Of a stretch of DNA of 64,000 nucleotides, positions 49,024-59,400 are shown one piece after another. The stretch spans positions 90,248 to 154,247 of the forward strand of contig NZ_MDFN01000006.1 of NCBI RefSeq assembly GCF_001730525.1. The letters are read 5' to 3'. This stretch comes from Arcticibacter eurypsychrophilus. Its GTDB lineage: Bacteria; Bacteroidota; Bacteroidia; Sphingobacteriales; Sphingobacteriaceae. Made by a program: the position numbers and the translations under genes. Position 1 is the stretch's first letter. Every line of letters starts with the position of its first letter. A model generated the notes under the pieces. It did no database searches and had not been told where the DNA came from. It worked only from the letters and a program-made list of their open reading frames with translations.

Positions 49024-51219
49024 TTAATAACAGTCGGTACGGATTTGATCATGCGATTGATAAAAGCTTAAACTCTTATTTGTCCTGGTCTGACAAATGG
49101 TTTCAAGCAGTTCCATCACATCTTTCTGCATCGATAGCGATCCGCAGATCATCATAACGCCGCCTTTGCCAAGTATCGCGGCTATTCGATCCGCATCCTT
49201 TTCTATCAGGTTATAAACATACTCTCTTTGACCTTCTCGGGAAATGGCAACATTGATGCTTAGAACCTGCCCTGCCGCCTTATTTGAATCTAAAAATCTT
49301 TGATATCTCTCAAACGATACCTTGTCCCTAAAACCGCAATACAAATGGCAGGATATCTTCCCAGTATTCGCGCTGATCATTCCTAAAAAGGGTGCAATGC
49401 CTGTACCGTTCGAAATCATGACAACTTCGGATGCTTTTTCAGGAAAATGAAAGTGCGTATTACTGACAATCTTAGCCTGAATTTTGTCACCAGGCTTTAA
49501 CCGATTTAAAAAACCTGAACCTAAGCCACCTAGATGCAGCCTTACACTTAATCGGATCTCTTTACCTATAACACCTATTGAATAAAGCCTTTCCCGATGA
49601 TCATTCTCAGGATATATGACTAGTAAATCGCCAGAGGCGACACGTAAATTTCCTTTTGCCTTTAGGCTGATCGTAAATAGACCACTTTCATGTTCTGCAT
49701 GGGCTATAGCGGTTACGCTGAGCTCTTCCAGATTTTTTGCTTTAACAGGATGCAGTTCAGTAAGCGCCTCTATGGAAATCCCAGCTTGCTGAGACCAGGC
49801 CTCCGTCCACAGGCCAAATTCGGCAGGAGACCTATCATTTACCGTATGCATATCAATCAGCGGTACAGCCCAGTCCTGATGAGAAAGCAAATTACTTACT
49901 TCAAAAGCGAACTTACAAAAATCAGGATAGGCGTGCGAACCAAAACCTAGCACCGAATACTTAAGCGATTGTTGTTGCGGGAATTTTGCCAGCAAATTGG
50001 CAAATTTAGCAGCATTAGTTGGTGCATCGCCCAACCCATAGGTAGCGGTAAAAACCAGCAGATATTCTGCTTTTGAAAAAACAGTGTACCTATTAAGCTC
50101 TGTCAGGAACGACTTTTCACCCGCTTTAATCAATTGCCGATGAACCGACCTGGCAAAACTAAATGTATTGCCATTTTCAGAGCCTACAAGAATAATAAAT
50201 TTACTTTCATGGACATTATATTTATTGCGGGTACGATTGGCCCTTCGCTTTAGGGTGATGGCAAATCCGGAATAAATAAAAAATAAAATATTAGCTGATG
50301 CAAGGGCCAAAATAATCGCCCAAATGGAGTTGGCTCTTCCCGTATGCAGGTCGAGACTTAAATTTGTAATTAATACAGCAGTTGGATATTTTACATCGCT
50401 AATAATATCCCCCGTGATTTGATTTACTGCAACCTCACCTGTTTTGAGTTTAAGGGTATAGTAGTCTTCGACATCTTCCGAAAATGGAAATTCTACAGAT
50501 TCTACATCTGATAACTTTGTTTGCTTGAAGATAGCAAATTCCTCAGCTTTTTTTTTAGGTTCAGAACGAATCGCGTCAAAATCTATCTCTGGCAACTTAT
50601 TTGGACTGCTCACTAATCCGAATCGTGCAAATGACAGATAAATGCCGCTTAGTGCAATGATAATGATTGGTATCAGGGATAATCGTCCCAATACTACATG
50701 ATAATATTGGGCAAAGTTATCTTTAGCTATTCGGGTAAAAAAACGCTTAACGCCACGTTGCCGCTGAATGATCAGTATGGTTCCGGAAACAGTAATCAAC
50801 AACAATAAAAAAGCGGTTAAGCCTACGAAGAACCGACCCATACCATGTAAAAACAACGACCGGTGGAAGGCAGTTACCCACTCAAAGAAATCACTTTTTT
50901 TATCTGGAATACCTAAGACACGACCAGTAAGAGGATCTACATAAGCCAGCAGCTTTTTACCATTTGCATAGCTGCCACTCGCTTTTACAAAATGATTCGC
51001 ATCTATAGTAATCTCAGAAATACCGGGATAAGCTTTTCGTAGCGCCGGTAACGACTGGGCAAGCGTAACCGAGTTAAATTGTTCCGCCTGATACGGCTGC
51101 ATCTTTTCGGCCACTGGTTGAAAAGCAAGAATAACTCCAGTAACAGCGGCAAGAATCAGCAAAATAAAAGACGATAAGGCCAAAGCTAAATGGCTGTATC
51201 TCCATATCGAAATGGTCAT
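49024..51219 (-). CDS. PepSY-TM / flavodoxin / NAD(P)H-flavin reductase fusion (iron-siderophore reductase candidate)
   Basis: 731 residues. PepSY_TM region with four membrane helices (about 10-330; MTISIWRYSHLALALSSF start, HRSLFLHG...LHTGR histidines that could bind haem); flavodoxin domain (about 345-485; LVGSENGNTFSFARSV, VFTATYGLGDAPTNA); ferredoxin-reductase-like FAD domain with RLYSIG (about 500-600); NAD(P) domain (MISNGTGIAPFLG, ICGSLSMQKDV). It should carry electrons from cytoplasmic NAD(P)H across the membrane. With a siderophore receptor and ApbE beside it, ferric-siderophore reduction in the periplasm is the likely role. 12 bp after the DUF2271 gene. Confidence 0.9.
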   Translation of the reverse strand: MTISIWRYSHLALALSSFILLILAAVTGVILAFQPVAEKMQPYQAEQFNSVTLAQSLPALRKAYPGISEITIDANHFVKASGSYANGKKLLAYVDPLTGRVLGIPDKKSDFFEWVTAFHRSLFLHGMGRFFVGLTAFLLLLITVSGTILIIQRQRGVKRFFTRIAKDNFAQYYHVVLGRLSLIPIIIIALSGIYLSFARFGLVSSPNKLPEIDFDAIRSEPKKKAEEFAIFKQTKLSDVESVEFPFSEDVEDYYTLKLKTGEVAVNQITGDIISDVKYPTAVLITNLSLDLHTGRANSIWAIILALASANILFFIYSGFAITLKRRANRTRNKYNVHESKFIILVGSENGNTFSFARSVHRQLIKAGEKSFLTELNRYTVFSKAEYLLVFTATYGLGDAPTNAAKFANLLAKFPQQQSLKYSVLGFGSHAYPDFCKFAFEVSNLLSHQDWAVPLIDMHTVNDRSPAEFGLWTEAWSQQAGISIEALTELHPVKAKNLEELSVTAIAHAEHESGLFTISLKAKGNLRVASGDLLVIYPENDHRERLYSIGVIGKEIRLSVRLHLGGLGSGFLNRLKPGDKIQAKIVSNTHFHFPEKASEVVMISNGTGIAPFLGMISANTGKISCHLYCGFRDKVSFERYQRFLDSNKAAGQVLSINVAISREGQREYVYNLIEKDADRIAAILGKGGVMMICGSLSMQKDVMELLETICQTRTNKSLSFYQSHDQIRTDCY

Positions 51220-51231
51220 AAATGCGTATTC

Positions 51232-51720
51232 TTAATTAGCACTAAAACGCACATAACGGATATACCCGGTACCTTCGCTTTTTGCAGAAAGGGTAGCGGT
51301 TGTAAGCGGTATTTCCAGATCTTTAACGTGATAGACCTTATCTTCTACAGCGCTTTCAAAGCGTAATTTATAACCCGCATTGATCTTTGAATTTTGAATC
51401 TCAATCACATTTACACTTCTATCCCCACCGGTAACAGAAGCACCAGTTATCGCACTGATATTCGCCTGCTTTTTAGCCTTTGAAGCATTCCATTCTTTTA
51501 AACTTGAATACCATTTTTTATCAGGGCCCATCACATATAAGGTCTTTTCGTAAGCACCTTTACTATCAATAAGCGATATGACTACATACGCACCCTCGCC
51601 CATATAATTGGTCATCTGGACCATGCATTTATATTTCGCCGTGCTCTGAGCATGTGACAGAGAAGGGACTGCAAAAGTTAGCGTAAACACTAAAAGCGCC
51701 GCTTTAAATAAATTGGACAT
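51232..51720 (-). CDS. DUF2271 periplasmic protein with ApbE-acceptor-like motif
   Basis: 162 residues with signal peptide (cleavage after SHAQ). The mature part is a small beta-rich domain of the DUF2271 type (MVQMTNYMGEGAYVVISLID...KKWYSSLKEW). ISAITGASVTGG (88-99) matches the ApbE flavinylation pattern [ST]GA[ST]x[ST], with Ser95 the likely FMN site and Ser89 where many acceptors have Asp. DUF2271 proteins are known to co-occur with ApbE and PepSY membrane proteins. I infer a periplasmic FMN shuttle between the PepSY reductase and the ferric siderophore. It lies between the ankyrin (5 bp) and reductase (12 bp) genes. Confidence 0.85.
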   Translation of the reverse strand: MSNLFKAALLVFTLTFAVPSLSHAQSTAKYKCMVQMTNYMGEGAYVVISLIDSKGAYEKTLYVMGPDKKWYSSLKEWNASKAKKQANISAITGASVTGGDRSVNVIEIQNSKINAGYKLRFESAVEDKVYHVKDLEIPLTTATLSAKSEGTGYIRYVRFSAN

Positions 51721-51725
51721 ATTGA

Positions 51726-53261
51726 TTATTTCAGAAAGTTAACAGGTATGTTATTTTTTGTAAGCGATTCATTTTCAGTCGCCAGATCAAATGCCGTTTC
51801 TTCAAAATTAGTTACAGCATCTTTTTTAGCACCGATAGCAATCAGGTATTTCATCATGCTATCATCCTTAGCGATCATAGCCGCTCTGTGTAAAGCTGTT
51901 AAGCCTTCACTATTTTTTGCGTTTACATCTATACCCAATGACACCAGGCGTTTTACCAATGACAGATCATTTTTCCCAACAGCTATATGATACAATGTGT
52001 TGCCATTCTTTTGGGGAGCAGCAAGGTCGAGGCCCCTTTCTTTCAGGATAGCTAACTTAGTTTCCAGATCATCTGCTTTCGGTACGTTAGCTGGCCTTTC
52101 ACCCTGACCATTCGGGCCGCCTTGTCCCATTTGCGGACGGAATGATTCTACTACATAGTAGGCCACATTATTTCCATCTTTATCCAGTGTTTTTACATCT
52201 GCACCTTTTGCTAACAAGTAACGGATCACATCAGGTGAATTAGTACCTACGGCTAAAGTTAAAGCGGTTTGTCCTTTTTTGTTGGTCTGATTTATATTTT
52301 TAACCCGAGACGCTAACAATGCGAAAACAGCCGTATCGCGGTTTGATGCCGCAGCATTCATAAATACGGTGTTACCATCTTCATCCAACTGGTTTACATC
52401 AACACCTTTTGATAAAAAGTATTGAATAACCTCAGCCTGGTTTGGTTTGCGTACAATATAATGAAGCGCGTTTTCACCACCCTTACCAGTAGCAGTCGGC
52501 TTAATATTTAAGCTTTCCAGATATTGATAAATTGGAAGGCCAATAGTTGCACCCCCTCGCCTGCCACCACCACCCTGAGCAGCCATGAGCATCGCATCCG
52601 CATTAGGCTTAACCCCTTTTTCTAAAAGGCGCTTCAATAACGCTATGTTTCCCGACTTAGCCGCATAGCTAAAAGCATTGTTACCTACTGCATCCGTGCT
52701 GTTTAAGTCGAGTTTTTTTGATACAAAGTAATTGGTTAGCGTAAGGTCTTTATCGTTAGCAACTGCTAATAATAAAGCATTTGCACCATCTTCAGTTACT
52801 TCCTTTTCCAGATTAGCACCATGAGCAATCAGCAGGTCATATATTTTTGTATTCTGTTGTCCGGCACTAGCTGCAAAAAGCAAAGGAGTGGTGCCATGAC
52901 TATCTTTTAAATCGATCTTAGAACCTTTATCAAGCAGGTAGGAAATCAGTTCGTCATTTCCTCTGAAAGCAGCCCAATGCAGGTAAATACGGCCATCATG
53001 CGTAGGTTTTGATATATCATTACCCGGCTGAGCCAGCAAATATTTGATAGACGCTGTCGGTGCCTCCGCATTTATAGCCATCACGACCGGATCAAAACTA
53101 TTTTGGTTCATTTCAGATGGACTGTTTCCCGCTGCAATTGCTGCCTTAACAGCAACTACATCTGGTGAACTTTGCCAAAAGGATTGATCCAAAAACTTAT
53201 TCTGCTGGGCATTTGCACCCAAGCACATTAGAATTAAACCCGCGGCAATTAGTTTTCTCAT
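51726..53261 (-). CDS. Secreted ankyrin-repeat protein
   Basis: 511 residues with signal peptide (MRKLIAAGLILMCLGANAQ). About 11-12 ankyrin repeats fill the chain (DGRIYLHWAAFRGNDELISYLLDKG, HGTTPLLFAASAGQ, GNTVFMNAAASNRD, GQTALTLAVGTNSPDVIRYLLAKGAD, GLTALHRAAMIAKDD...). Two Gly/Gln/Pro-rich insertions interrupt the array (GGGGRRGGATIG near 230; QMGQGGPNGQGERP near 380). It is the first gene of a three-gene run with DUF2271 and PepSY-reductase genes. Periplasmic ankyrin proteins near catalase or redox genes are known, but the partner here is unknown; a scaffold for the flavoprotein is a guess. Confidence 0.9.
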   Translation of the reverse strand: MRKLIAAGLILMCLGANAQQNKFLDQSFWQSSPDVVAVKAAIAAGNSPSEMNQNSFDPVVMAINAEAPTASIKYLLAQPGNDISKPTHDGRIYLHWAAFRGNDELISYLLDKGSKIDLKDSHGTTPLLFAASAGQQNTKIYDLLIAHGANLEKEVTEDGANALLLAVANDKDLTLTNYFVSKKLDLNSTDAVGNNAFSYAAKSGNIALLKRLLEKGVKPNADAMLMAAQGGGGRRGGATIGLPIYQYLESLNIKPTATGKGGENALHYIVRKPNQAEVIQYFLSKGVDVNQLDEDGNTVFMNAAASNRDTAVFALLASRVKNINQTNKKGQTALTLAVGTNSPDVIRYLLAKGADVKTLDKDGNNVAYYVVESFRPQMGQGGPNGQGERPANVPKADDLETKLAILKERGLDLAAPQKNGNTLYHIAVGKNDLSLVKRLVSLGIDVNAKNSEGLTALHRAAMIAKDDSMMKYLIAIGAKKDAVTNFEETAFDLATENESLTKNNIPVNFLK

Positions 53262-53294
53262 GTAGCGATCGTATTTACAGTAACGCTAAGTTAA

Positions 53295-53311
53295 TAAGAA
53301 TCAGTCTAAAT
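53295..53311 (-). promoter_or_regulatory. Candidate metal-responsive operator before the ankyrin-DUF2271-PepSY operon
   Basis: TAAGAATCAGTCTAAAT, 33 bp before the ankyrin ATG; 15 of 17 bases match 45437-45453 before the siderophore receptor. Shared use by both transcripts suggests co-regulation. Confidence 0.5.
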
Positions 53312-53426
53312 AAAACCAGGAACGAAAAATTAATTTAAAGAGATGAATCGTTGCAAAAAGTTAGCACAGTATACCTTTTCAAAAAAATCTTGCTGTAGAG
53401 AACTTTTAAAGATTACGCGACAAATT

Positions 53427-56400
53427 TTATGGCTTTATGTCCATTCTTAACCCCGAGCTATGCCCATTAAATTCTGGGGCATACATGCATTGTACGGTGG
53501 TTATGCCGGTTGAAAAATTACCAGGTTGCGCAACCCTTAGTTGGTATTCAAACACATAATTCCCTTTGTTAAGCCGACTGATAAAAAAATTAGTTGCTGC
53601 ATCTTTTGTTACCTGATAATAGTATAAACCATCCTGATATCTATATTCAGATAACGCATTAATTGGTTCTGTGCCTGCGGGGCGCATGTCTTTCAACTGC
53701 ACATACTCAAAGTCACGGCCAGCTTTCAAGTAAACAACAACCTTTAACAGATCTCCTGTCTTAGGCTGATGTGAAGCATCAACCGCTGTTAATAATGGAC
53801 CTGAATCCGTTTGCTTCTGAATAAAATAGTTGCGTTCCAAATGAATATCGGTATTGGACGGTGTTATTTTATCTATTTGCTCCAGGTATTGCCAGTGCAT
53901 AGCCCCCCAACTTATAGATTTTCCAGAATTATTAATGGTTACCTTGCCAAACTCCGGCTTAATTTGCTCATCAACCCAGCTTGTTTTTAAGTATCCTGTA
54001 CCTGCTTCGGTTTTAGTATCAGGCTTTAACTCCGTTAACAATTTACCATCTAACTTGATCACTGAGGTATTACCCGCTGATAACCATTCGCTTTGATTAA
54101 GTAGCAAGGCATAGCTGGCGGCGGCTGTAGCTTTAGTAGTTTTCCAGTTATTGGTTTGTTTATTCAGCAACAACCAAATCTTCATTTCCCCTACCGCTTT
54201 TGCATTATTACCCACTTCTGTAAACAGTTCTATCAATAGACTTTGGGTTTCTATAGGCGATTGATACCAATAATATCCCCTTTGAACTTTAGCCCAGTAC
54301 ATCCCTAAATCATCTGACTGCTGAGCTGTTTCCTTTAACGATTTAATAATTGCGCTTGCTACAACCAGCTTACCATGACGTTGCATAGTCAACGCTATCA
54401 TACATTGTTCGTACACATTTTGCGTTACCCATTGCTTTTCAGCTCGTTTAATGTAGTTGTCGAAAACACGCTTAACTGCATTGGAAGTTACCTCGTTCCC
54501 AAAATAGCTATGCGTATACCAGGCATGTATTTCCATGGCATCCAATCCTCTGGTTAAATAATCTTTTGACTCTTTGGTCCTATTATCATCATCAGTAAGC
54601 TGATTATTAAGATAATTAAGCCCTTGTTCTTTTATATCTTTTACTATTTGGTTGCTATCAGTTGCAATTTTCAAGTGAACCAATTGACCTATGCCGGCTA
54701 AAATATGCTGAGTAATATATCGGTCTGAACGGTCGCCGGCAAACCACGAAAACCCACCATCCGGTAGTTGGCGTTTTTGCAGTTTATTCAAATTCAACTG
54801 CAGCTCGCTGCTCATATGATTCAGATCAAAAAGCAGCGTCAGGCGTTTCTTTTGTTCCGACTCAGTTAGGGCATCACGCAACCACGGTGTTTCCTCCAGC
54901 AATGTCGTTTTTAGTTCCTGATTCTTTTCCAGGTGGGATAACAACTCCGTACTAGTACTACTTTTCCACCTTTCAAATACCTGCCTGATGATGGGGGTCT
55001 TATTCATCAAGTTAGTAGCTAAACTATTCGCGAAGTAGCGACTAAACAGTTGTTCAGAACATTCATACGGGAATTCCATCATATATGGCAGTGCCTGTAC
55101 CGCATACCAAGCAGGATTTTGTGTGTACTCTAATGTAAGCGACTTACTTTTTAACGTATTGCTTTTATTGTTTAGTAATTTATCAAAAGCAAAGACCCGA
55201 TTTTGCCCTGCCCGAATCATCATCGGCAAGCTTTCAATAACTAGCATGCGGTCTGGCAATACTGGCACGGTGTTCTCTTCACCATCACTGTATGTATCAG
55301 ACTCAGCCGTAATGCGATAAGTAAGTGCATCTAGCCCCGCTGGAATAATCAACTTAAACGATAGCGCTTTATTAGTTGATGCATTTAACTCAAAAGACTG
55401 TTCAGATTGAGCTGGATCTTGCAATAATGCAACAGGCTGCATATTTATGCCATTGAAAAGCTGCATCCTAACTTTACCCCCTAGCTTTTTGGCGGTTAAA
55501 TTGGCCAGTCTGGCTGAAATGCTAATCGTATCACCTTCTCGTAAGAACCGTGGCATGTTAGCACCAATACTAAGTTGTTTTTGTGTAACCACTTCAGCTT
55601 CGATATAGCCGGTGTGTAATTCCCTGGTATGTGCTAGTGCTCTAAACTTCCACTTCGTTAAAGCTTCAGGCAGGATAAAATCAATCAATATCTGCCCTTT
55701 TTCATCGGTACTCAATTGCGGATAGAAAAATGCTGTTTCATTAAAGTTTGTTCGTAAAGTAATTGGTTTGGGTATTGTGCTCCTTAGATCCTGATCAGAC
55801 GGCACATCCTGACTAATCTGTAGACCTGCTATTTTGCCGGCAAGCGCATTAATTGAAGAAGGATCAATTGAGGCAAAATTATACACAGCGTTATCAGAAA
55901 CCGTGCTATTACCACGAATCCGTATCGTCTGTACTGAACCGGTAAGACTCTCCTTTTTTTGGCTGCCATAACCCACAACAACCACCTCATTTAATTTAGC
56001 ACTACTACCTTCTAATTTTACACTGATATTTTCCTCTTTAGTAGTGTTTATTACTTGGCTGATATAGCCAATAAAACCAAAGGTAAGCTTAGCATTAACG
56101 GGCACCTTTATTTTGAAAACACCTTTTGAATTTGTTGATGTATGAATATTTGAATAGGAAATACTGACAGTTACCCCCGGAAGTACCGTTGCGTCATTAG
56201 CGTCGATTACTTTGCCGGTTATTACGTACCCATTTTTTATTAACGCGGCATTCTTCAGATAAGCGGCTTCTAATGCTTTATCGTTTTCCAGATTCCGAAA
56301 AGTTGCTTTAGCAACCTCTAAATAATTTGAATAACCTACATTGTAACCGCCGTAATAAGTATAGCCAAACAAATTTAGCTTTTCATAATCACGTAAAAGC

Positions 56401-59400
56401 AAGATGTAGTTTCCTTGATTTGATGAAACAGCATTTGTAGTAGCTACGTTTACAAAATTATAGGTGCTCCATGCAAAGTAATTGGGTTCGTATTCTCCAG
56501 GATCAGATAACGCTTGTTGCCAATTTTGGGCTGGGCTAATATCATCTAACGAGCTATCATATAAACCAGCAAGCATTTCTGCGGCTTGCTTTTCATTGTC
56601 CTGATTACTTACTTGTATTTTCCATTGTTCCTTTTGTCCCGGTTGTAACTTGTTACGAAAGGTAAGCAGCTTCAGTTTCAGCGTCTCATCTTTAGCTAAG
56701 ATTGCTATTTTTTGATAAATACTGCAAGAACGGTTATTGTTGACCATCATAAACTGAATAGCCACATCCTTATCCACATTAGAAATTGGGATCTTAATAC
56801 TTTTTTGATCATTTTCGATAGTGATCCATTTGGATGAAATAAGCTTAGCCGCCTGGTAACGCTCCATTAATACATTCATCTTGCTGCCCATACCTACCAA
56901 AAATTCAGCGCTTTCACCTCCTTTTACTGTGGTTATAACAGGGATAATCCAGTTCTTGATGTCAGATGGTTGACTGGGTTCAGCAACCAAACTTATATAT
57001 TTCGTTATTGAAGTCGTGTCCCCTTTTTCATTGCGCCCACTTATAATGATCTGATACACCCCTGATGGTGATTTTTTTAATACATTAAGGTCAATAATAC
57101 CCGGCTTTTCTTCTTCAATTGCTATATCTAAGTTTGTCACCTGCCTGGTCTTTGCCCATGTAGCGCTAATATCTTCTGTACCATACGCATACTGAGGGAA
57201 GGAGCTTTTGAAATCGGCCTTACTTAATATATATTGATCAGGCTTTTCCCAAAGCCTGTTTATAACTGTATTTTCAGGGGTTTGCAAAGCATAGACAGCT
57301 ACTTTAACCGTTCCCTTCTGTGGCTGGCCGTTTAAGTTATTAATTCGTACAACAGATTTTAAAGTGTCTTTAGCAAAGATGATCTCTGGAATAAAATTTT
57401 GAATAGCAATATCGTTGTAGCCAATCACGACAGCCATTTGTGCAGAATGGGTTTCACCTGCAGCATCAGTTACATCTGTGCTAATGGTATAGTTATAGGA
57501 AGCGATAATGGTTTTATCTATTTCGCCAGGAATAGCTTTAAACTTCAGCTCAAACTTGCCCTGATCGTCTGTTGTAATGGTATCTGCTTTGATCTCTGCA
57601 ATTTCCGGCTGAATGTAGCGGTAGCCATATATTCCCAGCCTTTCTAAATTGTTATGAAACACCCTATTTTGCGAGCGAACAATACGGTAGGCAACCCTGG
57701 CTTGTGATAATCCATATCCCGAGAAGGCTGTAACAGTTCCCTTAATGGAAACAGAATCATTAAGCTTATAGCTTTCCTTAACAGGTAGAAATTCCGTCTG
57801 AAAAGTGGGGCGCTTATATTCTTCCACCTTAACATAAATTGAACCATCCAATGTTTCTAATTCTACGCTGCCACCTAACATATTTTGCGGAATGATAAAG
57901 CTGCCACTAATCGTTCCGTACTCATTTGTTTTTAACCTTAGCGTGCTTACCTCTTTCCTGTTCACATCCCAAAACGTGACATTTAACACTTTAGCGGGCA
58001 CTATCTTACTTTTTCCATTTAATATCTCAAGCTGTAGCCCCTTAAAGTAAATAGATTGACCAGGGCGATAAATCTGCCTGTCGGTAAACAAAACGGTTTT
58101 GTCTTTGGCTTCATCATCTCTGTTATTATCTGCAGCGCCATTAATATATTTTGATTCGTTTGTTAAGGTGTCACCTTTATAATGCAGTTCCACCGAGATG
58201 TTGTTCGTGTGTTTCTGTGAATGGTAAAAGCCATCCTTATTGGTTAACCCTCTTTCTTGAAAATCGATCCATCTTGGAGTTCCTGCTGCATCTTTGTAAC
58301 CCCAATACCTACCGCTCAATTTGACATGTACACCCTCTAATGGATAACCTGATTGCCTATCCATGACACGTAGTTCCGTACTTCCATCAGGATTTAACCG
58401 CGCGTTATAAGCTAAAGAACTTACCTTAAATTCCGATAAGCCCGTTAGCGTTTCGTCATCAGAAGAAAGGTCTTTAACCATCAAAACATAATTTCCAGCA
58501 GATAATGCATCTATTTTTATTTCTGCACTATGTTTACTGTAGTCGCCTGGATCTACCCATTCAAATACATTAGTTGCTACTGGATTTATTTTTTTCAAGA
58601 ACTCAAAACGTTCTTTTTGTCCGTTTCCTGTATCATAATTTTTGTGGTAAGCCGTCAATTGCACTGCTGATAACCTGTATATATTAATTTTAGCAGCACT
58701 AACGTTTTTATAATTCAATACAGCCAATAACGATTTATCCGGACTGTTCACATCTTCTAGCTTTGCCGAAAGTTCTTTACCCTCAAGCTGGGCGATCAGT
58801 TTCAAAGCATTCTTTCCACCAAAGCTTTCGGGATAAGATGAAGCTGCCGATTTGAAATACCTATACGCAGTTTTTAAACTGTCAATTGCCTGGTAATACT
58901 GCCCCTGCATCACCAAAGCCTGGCTGCTAATGGGTTTATCGGAATGAGTACTTCCTAACTCTTTTAGGGCAAGAAGATACAATGAATCTTTTTTAGCAAG
59001 TTTTGCTTTACTGTATAAAAAATAGAGTCGTTTGAGGTCAAGATCTACCAATGCCTCTACATCATGGCGTTTTAAGTGAAATAATGACGCTTGCTGCAAT
59101 AACTTTATTCCACTATAAAAATTTGAAGTAGTATCTTTTGTAGTCATGCGCAGAAAGGGAAACGCAAGCCCAGGAGGGGTAAACGGATCGCTAAGTCCAA
59201 ACAATTCAGGGTCCTTAAGTAAGAAGGGCAATTTAGGTTTAGTAAGCTCTGCCTCATCGGTCAGATAAAAATCGAGCGCACGTTGAACGAGTAGATCATA
59301 TAAAGTAGGCCTAAGGTACCTGGTCAGTGTATCCCCCTCCAGAACGCCATCAAGAACGCTAATTGGTGTGTTTTGCTCCAGGGTTGCCTCTGTTAATGAT

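Noticed and set aside
55780..56250. A separate TonB-dependent receptor gene fragment inside the A2M gene
   Set aside because: The frame is continuous with A2M domains on both sides and there is no barrel; it is an internal domain.
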